Shown here one piece after another: positions 27,016 to 35,602 of a DNA stretch of 64,000 bases. Each line of letters begins with the position of its first letter. The stretch's first letter is position 1. The stretch spans positions 1,736,001 through 1,800,000 of the forward strand of contig NZ_CP049259.1 in NCBI RefSeq assembly GCF_011047315.1, read 5' to 3'. This DNA is from Altererythrobacter sp. BO-6 (GTDB lineage: Bacteria > Pseudomonadota > Alphaproteobacteria > Sphingomonadales > Sphingomonadaceae). Both the position numbers and the translations under genes were made by a program. The notes beneath the pieces were generated by a model, which was not told where the DNA came from, did no database searches, and saw only the letters and a program-made list of their open reading frames with translations.

Positions 27016-27684
27016 TCAGCGATAGAAGACGTGGCGATTGATGGTGGCGCGCGCCGTTTTCTTGTGGCTCCAACTGGGGCGCACATATTTGGCGTGGAAA
27101 TAGAGCGCATCGCCCGCTTCCGAATCCCACAGCCCTTCATGGGCAATGCGGGCTATCGCCTTGGCCTGCTGCCAAGCCTGTGAACCTGCCTTGACTTGCG
27201 GCATCTCACCGCCGCGCACGAACGAGAATTGCGCGCGCTGGTAGACGACGCCGCAATAGCTGGACGGGAAACGCCCGCTTTCAGTCCGGTTGATCACCAC
27301 TTGCGCCACCGCGAGCTGGCCCGCCAGCGGTTCGCCGCGCGCTTCGAAATAGACCGCGCCAGCGAGGCAGCGCATCTGTTCGGACAGGGCAAAATCGGTA
27401 TCGGTCGCTGCGACCAGTGCATGCAGCGAGGCCGCTTTGGCTGTCGCCTCATCACGATCCGCCTGCAAATCCGCCTGCGCGGCTGAGGGAAGCGGCTGGA
27501 CGACTTCTTGCGAAACGAATTGCGGAACGGCCTCTTCAGCCGATCCAATGGCGGCGTCTGCCGCCTCCTGCAGCCCCGGTTCGGTGACCTGGGCGAATGC
27601 GCCGGAAAACTCGGCGCCCGAAAATGTCAGGCCGAGCACAGCCGCACCTGCGGCAAGCCCGAGCCCATGGCTCCTGCGGATCAT
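27016..27684 (-). CDS. Cell wall hydrolase, SleB family
   Basis: 222 residues with an N-terminal signal sequence (MIRRSHGLGLAAGAAVLGLTFSGAEFSGAFA) and a C-terminal SleB/hydrolase_2 domain: EQMRCLAGAVYFEARGEPLAGQLAVAQVVINR, SGRFPSSYCGVVYQRAQFSFV, and ALYFHAKYVRPSW. It probably cleaves peptidoglycan glycan strands in the periplasm. The start at 27684 gives the best signal peptide; the frame is open to 27756. A low-complexity Gln/Ala linker separates signal and domain. Confidence 0.9.
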   Translation of the reverse strand: MIRRSHGLGLAAGAAVLGLTFSGAEFSGAFAQVTEPGLQEAADAAIGSAEEAVPQFVSQEVVQPLPSAAQADLQADRDEATAKAASLHALVAATDTDFALSEQMRCLAGAVYFEARGEPLAGQLAVAQVVINRTESGRFPSSYCGVVYQRAQFSFVRGGEMPQVKAGSQAWQQAKAIARIAHEGLWDSEAGDALYFHAKYVRPSWSHKKTARATINRHVFYR

Positions 27685-27886
27685 GTGTTCTTGGTTCTGG
27701 GCGGTGGACGCGCTCCGACGCAGGCTTTGACCGGAAGTGCTTTTTGCACCTTTCAAACCGGTCGAATTCTTGGCCTGCCGGCCGCCCCCCGTCTGCGTGC
27801 TAGCGCTTCGACCGTATTGCCGAAGAACGCCGCCTACGCGCCTGGAAGCTGCGCGGCCAAATAGAGTTCGCGTTCAGAAGGTCAAG

Positions 27887-28222
27887 TTAACGCGCCAGCG
27901 ATGCGACGAGCCGTGCACCATCAGCGATATCTGCCTCCAAAATCCAGATATCGGGGTCCTGGAGCCGCCGTCTTTCAAGATACTCGTAAATTTCGTGCGG
28001 TTTTTCAGGGTTTTGTTGCTTTGCAGCAATATATGGTCGCGATCCATCGAGCTGCGGCATTCTTTCGAAAAGAACCGCGTTCTCGCCGCGATAGATAGTT
28101 AAGATCAGGATGGTTCCGGCGTCCTTATGACCCTTGGCGATAACGCTTGCGAAACCCCCTTGCGATTCGATCGCACGAATCATTCCTGCCACTTCCAGAT
28201 GCGCGGGTAGCCGACCCTCCAC
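27887..28222 (-). CDS. DUF1491 family protein
   Basis: About 111 residues starting at a GTG (28222), MEGRLPAHLEVAGMIRAIESQGGFASVIAKG. ERMPQLDGSRPYIAAKQQ and RRRLQDPDIWILEADIADGARLV are characteristic of this alphaproteobacterial family of unknown function. The GTG is supported by the short 10-bp gap from the upstream thioesterase stop. The much longer frame to 28348 would overlap that gene. Confidence 0.82.
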   Translation of the reverse strand: MEGRLPAHLEVAGMIRAIESQGGFASVIAKGHKDAGTILILTIYRGENAVLFERMPQLDGSRPYIAAKQQNPEKPHEIYEYLERRRLQDPDIWILEADIADGARLVASLAR

Positions 28223-28232
28223 CGGAATGTGC

Positions 28233-28697
28233 CTAAGCCGCCTGGTAGCCGGGCAGGTTAGCGAGCGGAATGCGCGACCGCATGAAGGTACCCGTGCCGC
28301 GGCCGATCTCGTCCCCTTCGGCATCGACCAGCCGCGCTTCGGCCACAAACACGCGGCGTTTGCCGCTGATCCACACCCCTTCGGCCACCACTTCCCCGCT
28401 GCGCACGGGCTTGGTGAAATGGAGGTTGAAGGAGGTTGTCAGCAGGAAACGGTCGGTCGTACGCGTGTTGGCTGCGTAAAAGGCGGCGTCATCAAGCATC
28501 TTGAAATAGATCGTGCCGTGCGCCGCACCAGCGGCATGGAAACTTGACTCATCCACGGTGAAGGTGATCCGCGATCGCCCTTCTCCAAGGATGTCGAGCC
28601 TCGATTTGAACAGCTGGTTGATTGGCGCCGAAGCATAGAGCCGCTCCAGCGCGCGGTAATGCAGGTCCGCGCCGGACGCTGCCGCGTCAGGCGGCAT
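28233..28697 (-). CDS. PaaI-type acyl-CoA thioesterase (hotdog fold)
   Basis: 154 residues with a hotdog thioesterase pattern: ADLHYRALERLYASAPINQLFKSRLDI, ESSFHAAGAAHGTIYFKMLDDAAFYAANT and TSFNLHFTKPVRSGEVVAEGVWISGKRRVFVAEA. It probably hydrolyses an acyl-CoA in the cytoplasm; the substrate is unknown. The ATG at 28697 overlaps the ptsN stop by 11 bp. Longer starts within ptsN were rejected. Confidence 0.88.
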   Translation of the reverse strand: MPPDAAASGADLHYRALERLYASAPINQLFKSRLDILGEGRSRITFTVDESSFHAAGAAHGTIYFKMLDDAAFYAANTRTTDRFLLTTSFNLHFTKPVRSGEVVAEGVWISGKRRVFVAEARLVDAEGDEIGRGTGTFMRSRIPLANLPGYQAA

Positions 28698-29149
28698 CGC
28701 GCTCGATCTGATTGCTGAGCAGCGCGAACAGCGCCTCTGCGTCAGGGGCCTCGAGCAGCGCCTGGTGGACATTCTCGTCGCGCACCAGCCGCGAGATGGC
28801 GGCCAAGGCGTGAAGATGGGTTGCCCCGGCGTTCTCGGGCGAGAGCAGCCCGAAAACCAGTTCCACCGGCATGGCGTCGGCAGCCTGGTATTCCACCGCG
28901 TGTTCAAGCCGTAGGAGCACCACGGCAGGCCTGGTCACCTGATTCGAGCGTGCATGCGGGATCGCAACGCCATTGCCGAATCCGGTCGAACCGAGCTTCT
29001 CACGCTCCTCGATTCCATCCAGCACGGCAGCAGGGTCGATGTCATAGGCCGACCCGAAGACGCGCGCGACCTGTTCGAGCACATCCTGTTTGGTCTCCGC
29101 CTTTGCGATCGTGGACCGCTTCCGGAAGCAATTGAAAATTCGCGTTCAT
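28687..29149 (-). CDS. ptsN: PTS IIA-like nitrogen-regulatory protein PtsN, frameshifted as read
   Basis: The main part (residues from QDVLEQVARVFGSAYDIDPAAV, then the phosphorylation site GNGVAIPHARSNQV, and HLHALAAISRLVRD) is a normal EIIA-Ntr domain. Its N-terminus, MNANFQLLPEAVHDRK, is in another frame beginning at 29149. One extra base near 29100-29101 (AAAGGCGG where AAAGCGG is expected) separates them. Without it the gene encodes 153 residues, the usual length, reading EAVHDRKAETKQDVLEQ. As read, the intact part would start at a GTG at 29082. It belongs to the PTS-Ntr phosphorelay; hpf is just upstream. Confidence 0.85.
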
Positions 29150-29282
29150 TTCAGACCAGCTTTGTGTCCGTATTCTTCTCAAAATGACCCTTATGCCAAC
29201 AACCCCACCCGTTGGGGCAGGCAATCAGCGACGATTTCAAAGGGACATTACGCAAGCCACCGAAAGATGTGGTGACCCAGTT

Positions 29283-29867
29283 TCAGCGCGGTTCGACCCA
29301 GCCGATCGATCCATCCGGGCGGCGGTAAACCATATTATGCCGTCCGGTGCCAGCATTTTTGAAAAAGAGCGCGGTTGTGTTGCGCAGGTCCAGCATCATC
29401 ACCGCATCGGCCACGCTCGCTTCGGGGATGTCGACGCTGGTTTCCGCGATGATCGGGGGTGCGTCGCTGGTGACTTCGTCTTCGGCGTCGTCGCTGGCAA
29501 AGATGGTATAGGCAGCTTCCTCGAAACGATAGGCGGCGTCCTCCTCACGCTGCGCATGTGCGGTCTGTTCGTGCCGGTCCTTGATCCGTCGCTTGTAACG
29601 CCGCAACTGCTTGTCGATCTTCTCCGCAGCCCCGTCGAGCGCGAGGTGCGCATCCTGGGCTTCGGCGTGGGCTTTCAGGATCAGCCCTTGCATCACATGG
29701 GTCACGATATCGCATTTGAACATGCCGGCCGGCGCCTTGCCGAAAGTGACATGGGAGGAGAGCGCGCGATCGAAATATTTGTCGACGATCGTGCCGAGAC
29801 GCTCATTCACATGCTCCTGAAGCGCGGCACCGGTTTCGATCTGATGGCCTGAAACTCGAATATCCAT
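29283..29867 (-). CDS. hpf: Ribosome hibernation-promoting factor, long form
   Basis: The 194-residue long HPF has an N-terminal domain (MDIRVSGHQIETGAALQEHVNERLGTIVDKYF, CDIVTHVMQGLILKAHAEAQDAHLALDGAAEKIDKQLRRYKRRIKDR) and a C-terminal dimerisation domain (VMMLDLRNTTALFFKNAGTGRHNMVYRRPDGSIGWVEPR). It forms inactive 100S ribosome dimers in stationary phase. The neighbour ptsN is the conventional partner; rpoN, often upstream, is replaced here by dnaQ. Confidence 0.96.
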   Translation of the reverse strand: MDIRVSGHQIETGAALQEHVNERLGTIVDKYFDRALSSHVTFGKAPAGMFKCDIVTHVMQGLILKAHAEAQDAHLALDGAAEKIDKQLRRYKRRIKDRHEQTAHAQREEDAAYRFEEAAYTIFASDDAEDEVTSDAPPIIAETSVDIPEASVADAVMMLDLRNTTALFFKNAGTGRHNMVYRRPDGSIGWVEPR

Positions 29868-29924
29868 GACCTGGCGATCTCCTTTCTTCTGTTTTCTTGC
29901 GGAGCCTGAAACGGCCCCGGTTCA

Positions 29925-30617
29925 TCAGTTCGACCAGAGCGATTTTTCGATCCGGCCGATGAATTCCTGGTGCCGGGCCAGCTCTTCCGCGGTTGCGGAA
30001 TGCGGGCGCGGTTCACGCCTTGGGCCAGCAGCTGCCGCGCTTTGCGCCTGCCCGGAAAACGCGACTTCAACCACAGTGGTTTCCGCCGCCAGTTCAAGCC
30101 CGATCTGGCGGCCCCCGGTGAGCTCAACGTAAACTTGCGCCAAGAGTTCGGCGTCAAGCAGCGCGCCGTGCTTCACCCGGTGGCTGCGATCGATCCCGTA
30201 GCGCGTGCACAACGCATCGAGCGAAACCTTCGCGCCAGGATGGCGCTTGCGCGCGATCGCCACGGTATCAACCATCCGCCCTCGATCGACGGGCTCGCGC
30301 CCGATCAAGGCCAGTTCGTTGTTGAGGAAGCCGAAATCGAACCCGGCGTTATGCGCCACCAGCGGGGCATCGCCGAGGAATTCCATCAGCTCGTCAACCT
30401 GCTCGGAAAAAAGCGGCTTCTGTTCGAGAAAGGAGATCGAGAGCCCGTGCACCGCTTCGGCCGCGGCAGGCATGTCGCGCTGGGGGTTGAAATAGGCGTG
30501 AAAGGTGGCGCCGGTTGGCACCCGGTTGATCATCTCGACACATCCGATTTCCACCATCCGGTCGCCTGATGCTGGATCGAGGCCGGTGGTTTCGGTGTCG
30601 AAAACGATTTCCCGCAT
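29925..30617 (-). CDS. dnaQ: DNA polymerase III epsilon subunit
   Basis: The 230-residue 3'-5' proofreading exonuclease starts MREIVFDTETTGLDPASGDRMVEIGCVEM (ExoI, Asp-Glu). ExoII is in VAHNAGFDFGFLNNEL, and ExoIII-epsilon in HGALLDAELLAQVY preceded by the catalytic His of HRVKH. A flexible tail binds the alpha subunit. The start at 30617 is preferred over 30653. It sits among other origin-proximal genes. Confidence 0.96.
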   Translation of the reverse strand: MREIVFDTETTGLDPASGDRMVEIGCVEMINRVPTGATFHAYFNPQRDMPAAAEAVHGLSISFLEQKPLFSEQVDELMEFLGDAPLVAHNAGFDFGFLNNELALIGREPVDRGRMVDTVAIARKRHPGAKVSLDALCTRYGIDRSHRVKHGALLDAELLAQVYVELTGGRQIGLELAAETTVVEVAFSGQAQSAAAAGPRREPRPHSATAEELARHQEFIGRIEKSLWSN

Positions 30618-30678
30618 TGGATTGAATATCGGACTCGACTGGCCATTTGGCAAGCGATTCCGCTTCCGGTCTGTATGT

Positions 30679-31275
30679 TTATCGCTCGATCAGGAGTTGC
30701 GCGATCAGCTGCTGGACCATGGCCTCGGTTTCAGCGTGTGAAACGCCGGTATCGATCACGAAATCTGCGCGCGCGCGCTTTTCAGCATCGGGCACCTGCA
30801 GCTCAAGGATATGCGCAAATTTTTCCGGCGTCATGCCTGGCCGCGCCAGCACTCGTGCACGCTGGACTTTGGCTGGGGCGGACACGACGACAACCTTGTC
30901 GACCTGCGCCTGCCCACCCTTTTCGAACAACAGCGGGATATCGAACACGACTATGGGCGCACCGCCATGTTCGATCAGGAATTCGGCCCGCCGGGCGGCC
31001 ACCGCCGGATGCACGATCGCTTCGAGCTGGGCGAGTGCCGCTGGATCGCCAAACACCTGCACCCCCAGCGCCTCGCGTTTGACGCCGTCAGGGCCAGTGG
31101 ATCCCGGAAACTCGGCTTCAATCGCCGGCACCAGTTCGCCCTCAGGGCCCTGCATGCGCCGCACTTCGGCATCGGCATCGAATACCGGCAAACCGTGCCG
31201 TTCGAACATCTCGGCGACGGTCGACTTGCCCATCCCGATCGAACCGGTGAGGCCGATGATCAGCGGGCGGGTCAT
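30679..31275 (-). CDS. coaE: Dephospho-CoA kinase
   Basis: The 198-residue P-loop kinase catalyses the last step of coenzyme A synthesis. The Walker A motif GLTGSIGMGKST spans residues 8-19, with FDADAEVRRM and VVFDIPLLFEKG (substrate binding) and RVLARPGMTPEKFAHILELQVPDAEKRARADFVIDTG (lid and C-terminal signature). Its start overlaps the aroE stop by 4 bp in the ppsR-maf-aroE-coaE run. Confidence 0.97.
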   Translation of the reverse strand: MTRPLIIGLTGSIGMGKSTVAEMFERHGLPVFDADAEVRRMQGPEGELVPAIEAEFPGSTGPDGVKREALGVQVFGDPAALAQLEAIVHPAVAARRAEFLIEHGGAPIVVFDIPLLFEKGGQAQVDKVVVVSAPAKVQRARVLARPGMTPEKFAHILELQVPDAEKRARADFVIDTGVSHAETEAMVQQLIAQLLIER

Positions 31276-32129
31276 CGCGTCAGCAGCTCGCGCAATTCTG
31301 CGTCGTGCTGTCTCGGAGCAGCAGCATCAAAGAACTTCTCGAATGCCAGTGCCGCCTGCCCGATCAGCATGTTCAGCCCATCAAGGGTGCGATGCCCGGC
31401 AGCGCGGGCGTTCTTCAGGAATTCGGTCTCGAGCGGATCGGTGACAATGTCATAGGCTATGGCGCCCGGCGGGGCATGGCTCCAGTCGAATGCCAACGCT
31501 GGTTGGCCGCGCATGCCAAGTGGCGACGCGTTGATCACCAGGTCCAGGCAGTCCTCGCGATCGTCAAAGGGAAAATCGGTTGGATCGGCGAAATGGGCGA
31601 GGTCGATCGCGTGATGCTCGCCGCTGGGGGCAAGTTCGTCCAGCAGGGCACGCGCCTTGGCCGGATCGCGCCCGGCCAGCACCAGGGTAAAGCCTTCTTG
31701 CGCCAGCGCGGCAATAATCGCGCGCGCCGCACCGCCTGTGCCAAGGATGCGCGCCATGCGGAAATAGTGCTGCTTTTCCAATTCTGCGCGTAACGGCTCG
31801 ATGAAACCGGCCGCATCTGTATTGGTCCCAGCGAGCAGCCGGTCAAAGGCGGGATAGATCGTGTTGACTGCGCCAATTATGTCGGCGGGCGGCTCGATAC
31901 TGTAAAGCATCGGAATCACCGCCTGCTTGTGCGGCATGGTGACATTGCAGCCGCGCCAATCGGGATCCTGTCGGCGCTGGTCTAAGTAATCCGCCAAACC
32001 GGCGCCGGTAACGTGGCAGGCGCGATATTCGGCATCGATCCCAAGCTTGCCGAGCCAGAAATTGTGGATCGCGGGCGATTTCGATTGCGCAATCGGATCG
32101 CCGATTACTTCAGCATATGGTCGGGTCAC
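31272..32129 (-). CDS. aroE: Shikimate dehydrogenase
   Basis: 285 residues with a GTG start that overlaps the maf stop (GTGA). The substrate pocket shows [19 protein letters not shown], the catalytic lysine in [12 protein letters not shown] and the aspartate in [10 protein letters not shown]; the NADP fold has [27 protein letters not shown] and [17 protein letters not shown] close the family pattern. It reduces 3-dehydroshikimate to shikimate in aromatic amino acid synthesis. The frame is open upstream inside maf, but that part is not AroE. Confidence 0.96.
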   Translation of the reverse strand: MTRPYAEVIGDPIAQSKSPAIHNFWLGKLGIDAEYRACHVTGAGLADYLDQRRQDPDWRGCNVTMPHKQAVIPMLYSIEPPADIIGAVNTIYPAFDRLLAGTNTDAAGFIEPLRAELEKQHYFRMARILGTGGAARAIIAALAQEGFTLVLAGRDPAKARALLDELAPSGEHHAIDLAHFADPTDFPFDDREDCLDLVINASPLGMRGQPALAFDWSHAPPGAIAYDIVTDPLETEFLKNARAAGHRTLDGLNMLIGQAALAFEKFFDAAAPRQHDAELRELLTR

Positions 32130-32713
32130 GATTCCAGTTCCCCCAACTCGCGCAGCGCCCCCAGCACGCCGAGCAGCGGCATGCCGAGCACGGTAAACTG
32201 GTCCCCTTCGATCGCCTCGAACAGCTGCACACCCAGTCCCTCGATCCGGAATACACCCACGCAATGCCCGACATCGGGCCATTCAGCCGCAAGATAGTGC
32301 TCGATAAAGCTGTCGGACAGGTCGCGCACATGCAGCCGGGCCAGCGAGCTTTGGCTCCATTCGCAGGCGTCGTCGCGCACCAGCGCTGCGGCGCTATGGA
32401 GCTCCATGATCTTGCCTGAGAAGAAACGGAGGTGCTCGGCCGCCTGCGTTCGGCTTGCGGGCTTGTCGAAGCGGCGCCCGCCACACACCACCAGGCTGTC
32501 GCTGCCCAGCACCAGTCGGGCGGGGTTGGCGGCGGCGACAGCTTGCGCTTTGGCGACACTGAGCGCTTCAGCCACCTCATCCGGTGCACAACCGTCAAGG
32601 CCTGCTTCCACCGCGCGTTCGTCGAGCGCCGCCGGGATTGCCTGATATCCAACGCCAGCAGCATCGAGCATCGCGCGGCGCGAGGCAGACTTTGAAGCGA
32701 GAATGATTGTCAT
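32126..32713 (-). CDS. maf: Maf-like nucleotide pyrophosphatase
   Basis: The 195-residue Maf protein begins [29 protein letters not shown], the standard motif. [19 protein letters not shown] carries catalytic residues. Maf proteins remove pyrophosphate from dTTP, UTP or modified nucleotides, and the subtype cannot be decided here. Both ends overlap neighbours by 4 bp. Confidence 0.94.
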   Translation of the reverse strand: MTIILASKSASRRAMLDAAGVGYQAIPAALDERAVEAGLDGCAPDEVAEALSVAKAQAVAAANPARLVLGSDSLVVCGGRRFDKPASRTQAAEHLRFFSGKIMELHSAAALVRDDACEWSQSSLARLHVRDLSDSFIEHYLAAEWPDVGHCVGVFRIEGLGVQLFEAIEGDQFTVLGMPLLGVLGALRELGELES

Positions 32714-33561
32714 ATCGCCCCGTCGCCGATGGCAAGGCCATCGCCCTTGGCACTGTCCCTGCGTTCCTGCAGGAAGCGGATCACCGCCGCGGCGGTTTCC
32801 TCGATCGAGCGCCGGGTCACATCGATCACCGGCCAGCCGTTGTCGGCGAACATCCGCCGCGCGAACTGCACTTCCTCGCGCACTCTTTCCGCATCGACAT
32901 AGGAGGTTTCGGTACCTTCATTGAGCGACAGTAGGCGGTTGCGGCGCACCTGCACCAGCCGCTCGGGCGCGGTCGTCAATCCTACAACCAGCGGGTGACG
33001 CAATCCGAACAGCGCGGGCGGGGGAGGTGATTCCACCACCAGCGGAATATTGGCCACCTTGTAGCCGCGATTGGCGAGATAGATGCTGGTCGGCGTTTTC
33101 GAGCTGCGCGATACGCCAGCCAGCACGATGTCAGCCTCTTCCCAGTCTTCCCAGCCAACGCCATCGTCATGCGCGATGGTGTAGTGAATCGCTTCGACCC
33201 GGCGGAAATAGGCCTCGTCCATCAGGTGCTGGCGGCCCGGCTTGCCATGCGCCTCTTCACCCAGTTGCGATTCCAGCGCTTCGGTCACCGCGTCGAGCAC
33301 AGGCACCGCCGGCAAACCAATCTGGCGGCAATGCTCCTCCAGCCGCGCGCGCGTTTCGGGATTGACCAGTGTGAACAGCACCAGGCCGGGGCTGGCTGCC
33401 AGCGAGGGCACGATCCGGTCGAGATGCTGACGCGAACGCACCATCGGCCAGAAGTGGCGAACAACGTCGGGATCGTCGAATTGGGCCAGCGCAGCCTTGG
33501 CGATCATCTCCAGCGTTTCGCCGGTCGAATCCGATACCAGATGAAGGTGCATGCGTTGCAT
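32710..33561 (-). CDS. ppsR: Pyruvate, phosphate dikinase regulatory protein (DUF299 kinase/pyrophosphorylase)
   Basis: This 283-residue bifunctional serine/threonine kinase and phosphorylase regulates PPDK or PEP synthase. It begins [21 protein letters not shown], and the P-loop is in [30 protein letters not shown]; later [15 protein letters not shown] and [20 protein letters not shown]. The start could be 33552 (MHLHLVS). It is the first gene of the leftward operon that reads away from the putative origin. Confidence 0.94.
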   Translation of the reverse strand: MQRMHLHLVSDSTGETLEMIAKAALAQFDDPDVVRHFWPMVRSRQHLDRIVPSLAASPGLVLFTLVNPETRARLEEHCRQIGLPAVPVLDAVTEALESQLGEEAHGKPGRQHLMDEAYFRRVEAIHYTIAHDDGVGWEDWEEADIVLAGVSRSSKTPTSIYLANRGYKVANIPLVVESPPPPALFGLRHPLVVGLTTAPERLVQVRRNRLLSLNEGTETSYVDAERVREEVQFARRMFADNGWPVIDVTRRSIEETAAAVIRFLQERRDSAKGDGLAIGDGAI

Positions 33562-33878
33562 GGGTGGGCCGGCCTATCCCTGTGGATGAGAGCTGGCATA
33601 AACCACGGGAGAAAGCTGGCGACAAGTTCGGGTAGGATTTCCGTGCCCGCTACCGGCTATTTCCCATGCAGGTCTGTCGACAGAACAGCCAGATTCCCAC
33701 AGTCTGGGGATAGTGAGGAAAAGTTTGACTCGACTCAGCATTTGCCGCGAGTCGCTGTCAATGGGAGGCTTTGCAAGGCAGGATAAATCGGGCAGAAACC
33801 GCTTGTCCCCGAAATCCACAGGGCCAACAGACTCCTAAATCCTTTTATAAATACAATTATATTGATTGGATAAGACCT
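33562..33878. other. Putative chromosomal replication origin (oriC) region
   Basis: This 317-bp gap has no gene. It lies between ppsR (leftward) and hemE (rightward), where the gene strand switches. DnaA-box-like sequences are TGTGGATGA at 33581 (reverse TCATCCACA, one mismatch to TTATCCACA), TGGGGATAG at 33705 (reverse CTATCCCCA, similar to Caulobacter weak boxes) and AAATCCACA at 33812. An AT-rich tract at 33836-33869 directly before hemE could unwind. The Caulobacter origin is also beside hemE. Inference from context and weak motifs. Confidence 0.55.
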
Positions 33879-34898
33879 ATGCCTGGCTTGCTTCTTGACA
33901 CTTTGCGCGGACACAAGGGCGATCGCGCACCGATGTGGCTGATGCGCCAGGCTGGCAGGTATTTACCCGAATATCGCAAATTGCGTGCGGAAAAGGGCGG
34001 GTTTCTCGATCTGGTCTATGACAGCGAAGCGGCCGCGGAAATCACGATCCAGCCGCTGCGGCGGTTCGGCTTCGACGGGGCGATCCTGTTCTCCGATATC
34101 CTGATCGTGCCGCATGCGATGGGTCAAGGGCTGGAGTTCCTGGCCGGGGAAGGGCCGAAGCTCTCACCGCCGCTCCTCGAAGCGGATCTGTCGGACTTCA
34201 AGGCTGCCCCCGAGCGCTTCGAAGCGGTGTATGAGACGGTACGGTTGTGTCGTGCAAAGCTGGATGACGATGTGACGATGCTCGGCTTTGCCGGTAGCCC
34301 CTGGACCGTCGCGACCTATATGGTGGCGGGCGAAGGCAGCCGCGACCAGCACGCCACGCGTGAACTCGCCTATACCGATCCGGCGCGCTTCCAGCGGATC
34401 ATCGATGCGATCGTGGAATCTTCGATCACCTATCTGCGCGGGCAGATCGATGCCGGGGCGGAAGCGGTGCAATTGTTCGACAGCTGGGCTGGCAGCCTCG
34501 CGCCCGACCAGTTCGAGCGCTGGGTGATCGAACCCAATGCCGCGATTACCGCGGCAATCAAGCATTCGCATCCCGATACGCCGGTAATCGGATTTCCCAA
34601 GGGGGCGGGCGCCAAGCTGGTCGATTATGCCCGCCGCACCGGGGTGGATGCGCTGGGTCTGGACGAGACGATCGATCCGGTTTGGGCGCATCGCGAGCTG
34701 CCCGATGGCATGCCGGTGCAGGGCAATCTTGATCCGATCATGCTGATGGCCGGCGGGGAGACGCTGACCAATCGCATCAAGTTTATCCTCGAAACTTTCG
34801 CTGACCGGCCGCATGTGTTCAACCTGGGTCACGGTATCGGCCAGTTTACGCCGATAGAGCATGTAGAGCAGCTTGTAGCGGCGGTGCGTGGCCAATGA
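33879..34898 (+). CDS. hemE: Uroporphyrinogen decarboxylase
   Basis: The 339-residue enzyme decarboxylates uroporphyrinogen III to coproporphyrinogen III in heme synthesis. MWLMRQAGRYLPEYRKLR is the N-terminal signature with the substrate arginines, followed by FDGAILFSDILIVPHAMG (catalytic Asp), GFAGSPWTVATYMVAG and FNLGHGIGQFTPIEHVEQLV. The start at 33879 was selected from similarity (MPGLLLDTLRG). AT-rich sequence lies directly upstream. Confidence 0.97.
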   Translation: MPGLLLDTLRGHKGDRAPMWLMRQAGRYLPEYRKLRAEKGGFLDLVYDSEAAAEITIQPLRRFGFDGAILFSDILIVPHAMGQGLEFLAGEGPKLSPPLLEADLSDFKAAPERFEAVYETVRLCRAKLDDDVTMLGFAGSPWTVATYMVAGEGSRDQHATRELAYTDPARFQRIIDAIVESSITYLRGQIDAGAEAVQLFDSWAGSLAPDQFERWVIEPNAAITAAIKHSHPDTPVIGFPKGAGAKLVDYARRTGVDALGLDETIDPVWAHRELPDGMPVQGNLDPIMLMAGGETLTNRIKFILETFADRPHVFNLGHGIGQFTPIEHVEQLVAAVRGQ

Positions 34899-34950
34899 AT
34901 ACCCGTGTAGGGGGTGACGGGCGGCTTATGCAGTCCTACATGTCAACACG

Positions 34951-35409
34951 ATGCAGGACATCATCGCCATGACCTATCTCTGGCTCAAGGCGGGGCACGT
35001 GATCTTCGTCGTGTTCTGGATGGCGGGGCTGTTCATGCTTCCGCGCCAGCTGATTTACGTCCATCCCGCGCAGCCCGGTTCCGACGAGGAAGCCTTGTGG
35101 GTTCACCGCATGGGCCTTTTGCGCAAGGTGATCCTGACGCCAAGCCTGGTGGTGGTGTGGGTGCTGGGCCTGTTGATGGCAGCGGAGCTGGGGTTGTTTT
35201 CCGGGGCATCTGATCTCGGCTGGCTCCATGCCAAGCTGTTCTGCGTGATCCTGCTGACCGGATATCACGGGTTCCTGGTCGTGCAGGCCAAAAAGGTGGC
35301 TGCCGGCCTGCGCCCTCTCAGCGAGAAACAGCTGCGGATGTTGGGCGAAGTGCCTGGCCTGCTGCTGGTGGTGATCGTGATCCTGGTGGTCGTCATCCGC
35401 TATCTCTGA
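34951..35409 (+). CDS. hemJ: Protoporphyrinogen oxidase HemJ
   Basis: The 152-residue four-helix membrane protein has the conserved heme-binding histidine in AGHVIFVVFWMAGLFMLPRQ and the conserved lysine in LHAKLFCVILLTGYHG. HemJ converts protoporphyrinogen IX to protoporphyrin IX in bacteria lacking HemG and HemY. Its placement directly after hemE supports the call. The start may be the second ATG (MTYLWLKAG). Confidence 0.92.
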   Translation: MQDIIAMTYLWLKAGHVIFVVFWMAGLFMLPRQLIYVHPAQPGSDEEALWVHRMGLLRKVILTPSLVVVWVLGLLMAAELGLFSGASDLGWLHAKLFCVILLTGYHGFLVVQAKKVAAGLRPLSEKQLRMLGEVPGLLLVVIVILVVVIRYL

Positions 35410-35427
35410 ACCATACAATCCGGCTGC

Positions 35428-35439
35428 CGCGATATCGCG
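35428..35439. repeat. 12-bp palindrome upstream of the rho promoter
   Basis: CGCGATATCGCG is a perfect palindrome ending one base before the -35 element of rho. It may be an operator. I know of no matching regulator. Confidence 0.3.
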
Positions 35440-35440
35440 A

Positions 35441-35469
35441 TTGACGGGGCTGGCCCGCGGCGATATTTC
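35441..35469 (+). promoter_or_regulatory. Putative rho promoter
   Basis: TTGACG and TATTTC with a 17-nt spacer form a sigma70-like promoter about 135 bp before the rho ATG, leaving a long untranslated leader. Rho is autoregulated in several bacteria through its leader. Confidence 0.5.
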
Positions 35470-35602
35470 GAAGCTTCCCAACCGGCATTGCGGCTCGGCA
35501 CGCTGTCGAGCCGGGGTCTGCTTTCTCCAAGCCCACCAGCCTCCGGTCCAAAGCGAGGCGACGACCCTTCGGCCATAATCCCAGATACGGAATAGAATAC
35601 CA

